Part shown: piece after piece, positions 24,241-36,500 of the stretch
Layout of the letters: the number at the start of each line of letters is the position of its first letter
Numbering within the stretch: the stretch's first letter is position 1
NCBI RefSeq assembly: GCF_000003815.2
Contig: NC_049989.1
Coordinates: 2,586,342-2,650,341, forward strand
Origin: Branchiostoma floridae
Lineage: Eukaryota > Chordata > Leptocardii > Amphioxiformes > Branchiostomatidae
DNA: 64,000 bases
Direction: 5' to 3'
Made by a program: the position numbers and the translations under genes
The notes under the pieces: model-generated
What the model saw: only the letters and a program-made list of their open reading frames with translations
Databases searched by the model: none
What the model was told of the DNA's origin: nothing

Positions 24241-24604
24241 AAATATGCTGTATTTGCTCTCAAGCAAATGTCGGCCTTTCTAGTGGGAATATAAAATTTC
24301 CTCCTTTACTATTACAGTTCATGTTGTGTTCATAAATTTCATGTAAGGTTGAAAAATCAGGCTAGGTTGCAAAAAAATGAAAAGGACAAGTTTATATGTC
24401 TATGCAAACAACTTCAAGGGCAATGAAAAATGCATGGTATGTTTACCCCACTAACATTATCACCAGGCTAGGCTCGTGTATTATATCATTACTATTACAA
24501 TGGTTAAATCAAAGAAATACATTATATATGTCAAACACTTTGAAATAGTATCTTCAGTAGTAACCGAACCATAGTTTCACTAAACCTACCTCCAAGAGTA
24601 TCAT

Positions 24605-24641
24605 AACAGTGATTTATGATACTCTGTCATAAATCACTGTT
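24605..24641. other. Perfect 15-bp hairpin
   Basis: AACAGTGATTTATGA (24605-24619), a 7-nt loop TACTCTG, then TCATAAATCACTGTT (24627-24641). It lies in a gene-free stretch. It is short for a microRNA precursor and could be a transposon footprint. Confidence 0.6.
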
Positions 24642-27566
24642 CAATTTAACAGTGACTGCATGCAATAAATTTGGCCTAATCCAACAAAAATGAGATTGAA
24701 ATCCATTTTATACATGTGCAACAGCAACTTTAATGACACTTTGCAGAAAGTATACTTTCAACTGGCCCTTTCAAAGCAGGACCTACAATACATTTTACAG
24801 CTAGCTTTCAACTTTGCCACAGTGTTCCATAGTGACAGTTAACCCATCTCTGTTAAGATGTACTTAAAGTAAACTGTTGATGTTAAATGCACCCTTAGTA
24901 CAGTGAAGGGTAAGGCATACATGATCATTGCAGCATTGTGCCATTGGTCGAGTGAAACGAGGTTTTTCAACCTCCTTGAGTGAAGTTATACACATCTAAG
25001 GCCATAACAGTGAGTTTCCTTCTTCCACTTCTTAGTTCATTGTTTGTTTTATACATGTAGGCAGTAAGCTGATTCACAGTTTGGACTGCACATGCACAGT
25101 GTGATGCATTATAGGTAATATGTCAAAGTTGAAGGCCCCTGAGAGATAAACAAAACATATCTGAGCATGTATCAAACAAGAACTGTTTACAAGTTAGGGG
25201 TCTTTACCTGTTTTACATGTTATTTACTGGTATTGACTAGGCCATGTGGATTTGATTGTGACATCCATGGGAACATCAAATTCTGAACGCTTCCAAAAAG
25301 GTATTGATTTTGACCACATACTGTACACTGTACAAGGCAGTGACAAAATGAGCAAACATGTGCCATACATTGCAAAATGAAGGCAACCTTTTTTACTCCA
25401 ATTTTTTTTCTTCACACACTCTCATCAATTTTGTGTTCCCAGTCGGTGTCATCCATATAATCAAATCAACATGATCATTTGGCTTACATAGCATTTTTCT
25501 AAACATTATATATTAGAATCAATATTTCTTTGTGCTTGTACTTGATATTCAACATGCTCTTTGGTCCCTCTGTTATGCATTTATCATGAGAATGAATACA
25601 TCAAGTCACTTTGAATTCAGACAATAAATAGTTTGACGAGATACTAAAAATATACTCTCTTTTTATGAACGTCACATATCAACATCCAGGTTTCTCGGGT
25701 AACTATATAGAATCTAATATATGTGTATAAAGATATAGCTTCTTTGCTACGATACAGCAACATATACAAATACAACACCCCATCACCTATTGCCACCACC
25801 ACAAACTTGCATAAAATTCACAAAAGTTATTAGCTTTGCATAATGCTAAAATCTCTTTGCATCTTGGTCACTTCATCCATTAGTACACTGATTGTCACAT
25901 GAAAGGCAATGATCTAACTTGCTAAATATATATTTGTTTTTCATTAAAAATCTTATCTCTATATGATAAAAGCAAATGTTGGGCTACTATTAATCACTCA
26001 CTAAGTCTTGCACAGATTATGTATACTTGTTGAGAAACTCCAGCCACTTTCTTGCATAGCATAGACTTAAACATCAAGCATCACATTTTAAATCAGTTTC
26101 ATATTTTCCATGACAGTCTAAAATATCTCTCAGCTTTTCAGAAACTATCAGCATCACTTTGATTTAAAGCTTTGAAATGTGGCTGACTTCAAGTCATTTC
26201 CAAGTCCTTTCCATTTCTGGAAGTTTGTTTTCCCAGATATAATCTTGTTGTTAAGGCCGCGATAGAATTCTCCTTTAGTCAGTATTGAAGGCCTGCTCAT
26301 TGCGGACATAGCATAAAATTGCCAACAGTTTACATTACAGGAGAACTGCAACACTAAACCTACAAACACAACATTGCCTTCCGCTTTGGTTTTGGTGGAG
26401 GTTTACAGCCTGATAGCCATCTTTAAGTTATCAAGCTCTGTATACTCTTTTCACTCCTTCATCCCCGCAGAATAGTCTGGGACCCATTAACATAGAAATG
26501 ACTGGCATTTGAATATTAGCCTAAGATATAGGCAAGTTCTGACTGGCTTGATGTCGTATGGTCCCCTGGGTTTTCTGTCAAACATCCTTTAGTTATGCCA
26601 CATGACCCCATCTGGGTCAATGTAGAACGTGAGGTTACATTTAATGGAGACAGGGACCAGACAATTCTGCTTGGTGTAAGGATTATTGGAGTAGACTGGA
26701 GCCAGAATAGATGGAGTCATGGATATTTAAATCATATTACCCAGGCTTAAGTCATGACACTGAACTGTTTTCGGTAGCAGCATGTCAACGAAGCCCAGAC
26801 GTGATTGTCATCTCTATGTGGTTAGACATCTAGGTAATAACTTAAAAAAAGATACTCAACTCAAGATAACACAGATTTTGGAAATGGTCAGACATCTCAG
26901 GTAGCATCAAATGACGAAAGTTACTGGATGCTTCCTTAAATGTTTGTCTGTTTCCAAAATGTATCCGGTTGCTTGAGCAATTGTTATCTTGATTGTCATC
27001 TTTCTTCACACAATGAAGGCATCCTGCCTATGCTTCTGCATCTTCTGTACACTTCTGGACTTTCCTCTACGCTTCCGCACTTTGCTCTATACTTGGGCCA
27101 TCATCAGTCTGAAAGAGCAAGAATAAGAAGAATGGATATTTAAGGTCACAACTAATAAAGACAGTTTTGACATATCAAAAAGAAACATCATCGACATCAT
27201 CAAAAGAAGCTAAGAACAGAAAAAGAGTTACATTATTATGATTTAATTTGTTTCAGGTTTTTCTCATCTGAAAATTGTTCTAAATATTCTACTCATAATT
27301 CTTTAAAACAATGTTTTCAACCAACGTAAGATGATCAAAACACAGCCTTTAGTTCTAGAGTAACTGTTATTCTACAAACATGACGTACATACCAACTACA
27401 ATACGGTACCATCACTCATTGCATGTTCTTTGTGTACTTTCCTGACAAAGCTCTACTTACATTTCACTTCACACATCACAAAGGGTTACTAACTACAAAG
27501 AAATGCATATAGGTTAACTTTGTACTTATTCTAGTAAGACAGTAAATAAAAAGAGACAAGGACGAT
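24642..27566. other. No gene recognised
   Basis: AT-rich sequence downstream of the minus-strand receptor stop codon. The proximal part may be its 3' untranslated region. No exons, RNA genes or clear repeats were identified. Confidence 0.4.
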
Positions 27567-30500
27567 CTAAATACTGACGTTATTAGCAGGCACCTCATAC
27601 ATGGGATTGTCGAATGAGGGAGGGATGTTGGTGGTCTTCGACTTCTGCAGAAGTTCTAGGATCTTGCGTCTGAAGTTAAACATTCAAACAAAGGTCAGAT
27701 AGTCAATAATGTAGCTCAGAAAAGCACAAAAAAATCTCTTTAACAATTTCTAGAAACCTTTCATGCTGCAATTAAGAAATTTTCTTTTGTGTCAAACCAT
27801 TGAGATTATATAAAGGCCCTAATACTAACAAAAAAACATCATACTTTGTCTTAAATCTGAGGTTTGACCACTTTTAATGACTGAAATGTGACAATTTTTA
27901 AGATAAAGAGGATTTACTAACATCTTTAACTTAATATCTTACATGAATATAATACACAAATTTTCAAAAACTAGATAAGAACAGTCACTGCTACTTGGTA
28001 AGAGCATATCATTTATTATATTATTATAGTAGAGTCAATTCCAAGTCACCGATAGGGTTTGATGATAATATTCGTACTACCTTAAGTTTGAATGAGCTAC
28101 TAAAAAAAACAATATTTTAGCCACAATAGTTCTAATTTCTTTTCACATTCAAGCTCTAACATATGACATAATAAACTATAACACAATGAAGTATCAATAA
28201 CTTCACTATTCATCAAGTTTAGATTGAAACTATGAATTGGAAAATAATATGATTAGTACCAATAAAGATGTAAGAACCAACCTGTGCTGGTAGACAGAAA
28301 CAGCGATAGATACCGACACAAATATGGCTACTGCAATGCCAGCTGCCTCCAGGGCTATGCCCCGCTCTTTCTCAAGTCTGTCTGCTGTAAACAGGCGGAC
28401 AGTTTTCTAAAGAAAGCCTTCAAGCTCCTCATAGGATACAGCTGAGTGTGTTGATTCTTGCTGAGATTTCCTCTCAAAATTTCCTGATTTCCAATCAAAC
28501 TTTAAGGGGTTTAAAACAAATCACATTTGGGACACTTAATGCCCTTATCTGCGCAAGTTTTATCCAGACTGTGAGTTATGCCTTTTTTACATCATCAGAT
28601 ATGACTTTCAAGTAGGCAGTTACGATTGAGTAAAGCTCCAAAACAAGACGAGAGATTTCCAAAACATTCAGCAAGATTCAACACATACAATGTACTTGCG
28701 TGGGTTAACTACTTACCTGCAGACACTGTTAACAGGTGAACATCCCAAGACAAGGATATGAAATGTTAGATGGTAAGATGGTGTACTTGTATAGGAAACC
28801 AGAAGGTAAAGTTCAAAATCCTTACATAATACTATGCTAGATATATACCAAAGTCAAGTTCTCAACTGTATTACATTCGTCTGTCATGACACTCCTGCAC
28901 CAATGAAAAATCGTGCCAAAATCTGGGTCTGGCTCTGCTTTGCATCAAATGGCCAGTCCGGGATAATCAACTCAGAGCTATGGAGGTAATCCAGCCCCAA
29001 AAAAGGAAGTCTTTCCATGCCCTTATGCAGCCTATAAAACTCGTAACCTTCCTCAGACCTCATGGTCTGCCATCATCTAATAAAATATTTTGGTAACTTC
29101 ACAGAATTGTAGATCTATAGATGGTACAAGGGCACGGAAAGCTTGGTTCGTGTTTTGGCGCAGGTTTCCCATTTACCTCCTGACCTCAAAGTGAATTTTC
29201 CAAGATTGACCATGTGGCATCATGCGACAAAAGACAAGACCAAGGTGGCCATTTATGCCACAAATTCCAAACAGCTACGGGATTCGTAAGTTAGAATAGA
29301 CTGACGTAATCTGAGTGAGAACTTAACTCAAATGTACATGTAGTATAACATCATGAAGGCTTTCAAACCTCACCTTTTGGTTTCCTTACAGACAGACAGC
29401 TTTTTCTTACCTTAAGACCTTCTTGTAACCAATGACAAGCCCTCCCAGAGCCAGTAGAAAGATAACAGTAATGCTCCCGGCACGAATACCTTCATTTACA
29501 TACCCAGAGTGAGCCGGAGCTGTGGGGTAGATGGGGGCGGGACTAGAATCAAAGTGTTGCCCACTGATTGCCACATTGGCTGGAGTTTCATTCTCTGCTG
29601 ATCATCCTTTTTTGTGGTAGTAGATCATCCTTTCCAAACTTGGCGTTTGTTAATTTGAATTTTGCCATCGATTGATGATACAGCAACAATTAAATGCACT
29701 TCAAAGGTGAATTTGTTTAAAATGTTGTATTACGGATCTCAAGCATTTCCTTCAAGTTGATGAACTTATGATCATTGGATCAAATTGTAATTTGGAGGGG
29801 GAAAGAACAAATCTCACATGAGTATATGTTTTTGAACTGTATCCAAACATAATTTTCTCACAAGATTTTCTCAGAAATAAGATCCAAAGATATTTGAAAT
29901 GTTACAGTAACTGCTTTTCAATCTTTCCATGTTCTTTTGTTAAATGTACACACAGTTTTGCCAAATACTGTTCTGGTTGCTGTGTGTGTAACATAACGTG
30001 CAGAAACTACACCTGGATGCTGAGATACAGAAGAGATGACTGCCTGTTGATAAAGGAGGTTGTTAGTTTTGTTAGTTGTTGCTGTTTTCTCACCTCCATT
30101 TGTAAGCAACCACACCACCGACTCCCAGTAGTGCTAGCACCACAAACAGACTGACCCCCAGGGCGGCATTGCTGCCAGAGCGAGCACTGCTGGTCTTCAC
30201 CTGGGCTTCTACAGTACCGGGGGGAGGAAGGATGGATAGACGGGGAGTAAGAGTCAGTGGGGTAAAAAGTATTCTCCTGTGCAGAGCCTTGTCTATACCA
30301 CAGGCAAGGCCAGGGTTGGACAAGCCCACTAGTCCAATTGGATATGTAAGATTTTTGATGAGTGAGATTTTCATATACATGTACTTTTTTCTGTCATGGC
30401 ATCAAGCAGCACAGAAAAATATGCCAATTTCTGTCATTGGAAGTGAAAATATATTGTCAAAGAAAATTTTTTAATTTCAGGCAAACAAAATGTTAGTTTG

Positions 30501-33500
30501 AACAAATTTTTCATGTACTTGCCCAATAGAACAAGTTAATTTAAGAAAACTTGTTATTAAACCCTGGAGGCTCTGTGAAGAAGAATGGGAAAAATGGAAC
30601 ACATTTCATGCACTTGGTTTCTGTATCAAGCCCCTGTTGGGAGCAAAGTTGTGCAAAGGTCATGGTTTTGTGACAGGGTCTTTATTTAGAGACACATGCA
30701 GTGATTTAGTGGTGCATTTTATAACATAAGCAGTGATGTGAACTTGTTAGTCTTGCTGTTATCAAGCTCAGCCATTGTTTGACATCATTGTGGTTTCAAT
30801 CAAAATGTTCAATATTGTACAATCATACAATGTTATTCAATGACAAGGATTTTGCAATGTGAATTATACATTGTTACAGAACATTACTGCCAACACTGAT
30901 CACGAATAACTTAAGAACAGTTAAAAATACAACAAGTACTTGTATTACTTAAAATGCAACCCTCAAGATTGATTCAGCAAATATGTCTTTTGAACCATTG
31001 TAAAAAAATCTTAATTTGACATATAATCATACAGAATTAAGAAATGAAATTATACACTTCAATCATATGTTCCTCTGCTTAAAAGAAGGCACTAAAAATA
31101 CTTTCATTTTCTGCTGCAAATTGTGAAAAAATATATAATCATGATACATTTAGAATATGCACATGAAAAGCGAGTCTTAGAGGAAAGCCGGTGTGTACCT
31201 TGGTAAGGAAGTTTTAGAGTGAACAAAGTCAGATGCAAGTTTTCCTCCCAGCCCTCTGTTTTTACAATGTTTGTTAGCCTTACTAAGTTTATTACTTGTA
31301 AAAATATCTGAGAACCAATAACTTAAATTGATGTGGCTTAAACATTGCAAAATTGTAATCAATTTGGCACTTACTTTCACACGTAGGGTAAGCATTATTC
31401 CAGCGTGGCTTGGCACCGCGGGAGTCACCCAGTAAACAGACGAGGGTCTTGTTACCCTTCAGTACATAACCCGAGTTACAGGAGAAGGTGACAACAGAGC
31501 CCACAAAGTAGTGGTGGGTTTTAGGGGTGTACGTTCCATAGTGGAGGAACGCTGGGTCATGGCATAGCTGGATGGGAACCTCTGTGGGAAATGTGGAATG
31601 TTTAAGAAAGGACCAGAATTACATGCTAATTGTCAGTATATGCTGTTATTTTCATATTGGAGAGAATGAATGGAAAATGGGAAAACTTTTGAAACGTTTC
31701 CAGTGATAGGGGGTTCCTGTCCTTGGTGCTGAATGCCTTCATATAACGACAGTACTGAAATGCCTTCATTTAACAAAAGTACTAAAATGCCTTCATTTAA
31801 CAAAAGTACTAAAATGCCTTTACAGTTTACTTAACAAACATGCAACAGTGGCATTCAAGTAGTGGTGAGTTTTAGGGCTGTAAGTTGCATAGTGGAGGAA
31901 CACTGGGTCATGGCACAGCTGGATGGATACCTCTGTGGGGAAAATATGGAATCAGTTCTTAGTTCAGTACAGTTCTCAGTTCAGTTCATCCATCTATTGT
32001 TTAAGTACTACAGTCTACAGCCACTTGAAAACACTATGAAACACTAATGTGGTATATTAGGACTCGACGTGGCTGGGCGGCTGGGGAAATGTGGAATATT
32101 AGGGAGGGAAAAAACTACATGCCAATCATCATACATACGAATATTTTCCTATTGGAGAAAATGAATGGAAAATAACAAAACTTTTGCAACCTTTCCATTG
32201 ATAAATGGTTCCTGTCCTTGGTGCTGAACGCCTTAAGTTAACAACAGTGATTAAATACATGTGCCTTTAGTTATCACAATCAAAATTTTCATGTCGGAGA
32301 GAATGAATGGAAAATTATAAAAACATTTTCAACCTCGATCATTGAAAGGGAGTTCCTGTCCTTGGTGCTGAATGCCTTCACTTAATAACAGTAATGAGAT
32401 ACATGTGCCTTTAGTTATAACATTCAATAAGAAAACTTTTGGATCCTTTTTATTGATAAGGGGTACCTGTCCTTGGTGCTGAACGCCTTCATTCAACAAC
32501 ATTAATGAAGTGCCTTCACCTGACACACATACTGAAAGGCCTTCAATTCACAAAAGCACTGAAATTTATTAAGGTAACTCTGTGTTTGCGGAGAGCCACA
32601 CCTCAAGCACATTAAAGATCCCAATGTATTCATTGAAAAAAGTAAGGGCCTATTCCGGTGTGAGTGGATCAAACCTTACAGTCTAGTTTTACGCAGAATG
32701 TACCTACTGTACATAACTGGTGTACTACACCTAAAGGGGGTTAAATGGTTACACAAAACAAGCAAACACACTGACCTTCACACACTGGAGACTGGTGGTC
32801 CCACCTAGGCCTGAAGCCGGGGCGGCTCCTGCAGGTCAGAGTGGTCTCCCCCACCAGCGTGTACCCCTGCTGACAGGAGTAGGACACGGATGCTCCCACA
32901 CTGGTGTCATTCGAGTCCCGCTGGCCATTCTCTGGGATTCCCGGGTCCACACACTCTTTCACTAGTTTTAGAGAGAAAAAGTGTGGTTGTGTATAATAAT
33001 ATCCGGGGGTCGACGATGACAAATTTTTTTCTGAGGCAATTTCATAAACGCTTAAATCCAAAGTAAAACAATCTTATTACTCTGACTTCCTTGATCATTA
33101 TCAAAGTGTCACGTACCAGTAGGAAGCTTGTTTATTTCCATCCAAAATGATGCTGTAAACCTCAACATGTTTATCTTTTTTCCGCCAGATTCTTAAAACG
33201 TCAATATTACATTTTTGACATAACTAAAAAACAGTGACAACAACCGCAACAATAAATTAGTTTACAGTACATATCCTATTTTCTATTGTTACCAATGACC
33301 CACCTAGTACACATCTGGGTTTTGGGTAGTCCCACATGGGTGGGTTACCAGGCTTGCAGATGATTGTCTCTCGGCCCTCAAGGTCGTAGGCATCGTCACA
33401 GGTGTAGTTGACGGAGGAGCGAATGCTGAAGTCATCCCCGTACCTTCGACCATTTTCCACAGTCCCTGGGTCTGGGCAATGCTTCTTCTGCGCCTCTGAG

Positions 33501-36500
33501 AACATGTACAATAAAATTTTCATATTTATTCATTCATTTCTTGGTTTGGCTGTTCAGCACGCACAAAGAGCTAGCACTGCTGACAAAAACAGAGACAATA
33601 TATGGATTCAGACAAGGACAGGATACTTACCAATAACAATAATAAGTACATAAAAAGATAAAACAAGTATTGTTTATAGTATTGTAGGAATTTTGCCATA
33701 ACCAACTCACCAATATATGTGAGACTGAAGTTGCCATAGCTGTTGGTGGGTCCATGGTGGAACAGGACGAGGACCTGGCTATCTGTGCTGTACACATCTG
33801 CTGAGGCAGGTGCAGTACTGCTGAAGTTTGCTAGGGGAGCTGCACCGAGGTCCCCACCATCAAAGATGGCCAGGTATGCATCAATCTCTCGGAGTTCAAA
33901 GCTAACAAGAAAAAATAAATGTGAATTAAGATTTCATATTCGAGCATATTTGGCAGCAAGTTGTCTAACAAAACTTAAATTTGAATATTGTCTTTAGTTA
34001 CCAATTATAATAGTAGTATGTAAACAACATTATATAAAGAAGATTCGTTTCTGAATGAAGTAGGCAAAGTTTCATTCTTACGTCTTATGGTTGTAAGACA
34101 TACCAGGGCTCGAAATTCACTTTTGGGATTAGGTGCACTGGTGCACCCAGCTTAAAAAATTGGGTGCAACAAAAAATTTTGGGGTGCACCACTTGAATTT
34201 AAGTAGAATGTCAGAAAAACCTAAAACTTAGTTACATGCTATCAAATTCCTAAACAAGTACCATGACAGACATTCTTATCAGCTTTCTAACACTTAGATG
34301 TCAAGAATATTATGTATACTGGTATACTTTGATATCTTTACAAACATAAACCCAAGAAAATATTTGGGTGCACCCTGTGCACCCACAGAAAATAATTGGG
34401 TGCACAGCTCCAATTTTGGGTGCACCTGGGTGCACATGCACCCAGTATTTCGAGCCCTGCATACTTTTGGTGGTGTGCGATACGAAAATGCGATTATACA
34501 AAAAATACAAGTAAAATGTATCACATTAGTGCACGCCCTTTCCAATACACTTTGGGCCAATGGGTAGACCTGACATTTTATACTGCAGACATATCATAAA
34601 AGTAGAATAAGAAATAAAACATCTTGTTGTAAACAATGAACAGAAACTAAACATATTGCTAGCGTTCCTGTCCTTGGTGCTGAATGCCTTCACTTAAGAA
34701 CAATACTGAAATGCCTTCACTTTATACACTAGTCCAGTCACAACTTTGTATCACCTGTTAAACATGACTATCACCCTGAGTATATATTGGTAGCTTTTCA
34801 CTGCCAGGGTGTTCCTGTCCTTGGTGCTGAATGCCTTCACGTAACAACAGTGCCAAAATGCCTTAACACTTTATACACTAGTCACAACAGCTTTGTATCA
34901 CCTGTTAAACATGACGATCACCCTGAGTCTATATTGCTAGCTTTTCATTGTCAGTGTGTTCCTGTCCTTGGTGCTGAATGCCTTCACTTAACAACAGCGC
35001 CAAAATGCCTTCACTTTTCAAAGCATGGCAGTAGCTACTCAAGACCACACCCTTTGGAGACAATCTGCTCACCGAGTCCACCAATACAACAGTGTTGCGG
35101 GAGGAACTAAGGTCTAAGGTAAGGTATACAGTAACACTGGTCACAACAACTTTGTATCACCTGTTGAACTTGACCATCACCCTGAAGCTGTCGTCCACGT
35201 GCACCCGCCAGTAGCAATCCCTGCCGACAGCGTTGTCGGGGTCAGGGGTCGGGGACGCAATTGTGCCGTTAGCAGAGGTCAAGTTCCCGCCACAAGGAGC
35301 TGTACAAGGGATGGACATTTTATTACAAGCACACTACTGCTTTTTCATAAACCAACTTCTGTACTAACTGTTACAGAAAGATGGCAGATATTGCATATGT
35401 CCTGTTTAAGAATTTTAACATCTGATTAGAGTATAGTTAATTAGAATATTTGTGACTTGATACAATGGCCTTTAGCAACATGACAATGTAATCTTTGAAT
35501 AGACACTCTTTTTACACAACCACAGCTTTATTTTCACAGATGTTTTGGTGACTGTTAGTCTCCTTCATCAAGGCAATTCTCACTGGTTCACATTGTACCG
35601 CAGCAAGTATTGCTGCTTACAGATGTTGTATATATGTAAATGCTTTGCGTTTGTGACCGCAACTGTAAGCAGCGAAAGAAATGTTGCAGTTCCTCACCAT
35701 AGCAGACAGGGGGTGCTGCATCCCAGATCCTCTGTCTGCCCTGCAGGCAGGTGAGGGTTGCATTGCCTATCAGTTGGTAACCTGCATCACAGCGGTACGA
35801 CACCGACTGTCCCGCGGAGTACAGGACTTTGATGGAAGTGCTGACTCCGTTAAGAATGGGCCCGGGGTCTCGACAGAAGGTTTCTGGAATGCCTGTGGTT
35901 ATGAACAATAAACAATAGATAAGACATTCATTTATTTTCAGTTCAGTTCATTTTCGAAGGGACTTTATTTCGTGGAAGTGGGGAAAGGAGGTTTCAAAGT
36001 TTGTGGTGGAAACAATTCTATGTTATAACATAAGTGACATAAGAACAACAAGGGGTAAATAATAGTGTGGTCACCCTCTGGGACTTACCATTCTTCTACT
36101 TACTAAGGGGGTGGTGGTTCCTTAAAAGTCCTAACACAGAAAAACAAACAATATGAGACACCTACTTTCATACAGGAGTGAGAAGCCTCCCATGCCTGTG
36201 TCTGTGTTGGTGACCAGCTGTAAGGTGATGTTGTGTGTCCAGCTTAGCCAGCTAGCCGGTATTGTAGTACCGGTCAGGCTTCTCTCTGGCTGGTCACCTG
36301 GCCTGTTCTCATCATACACATCTGTGGGCAAGGTGGTCTGGTGGTTAGAGTTGATGACTTTATCTTGAATCTATATACTAGTATTTTAGGATGTACTACA
36401 ATGTGAACCAGTGAACTGCCCTGAAGAAGGTGACAGACAATCACCGAAACAACAGTGAGAAAAAAGCATTGGTTGTGTAAGAAGGCTCTTTATTCAGTGA

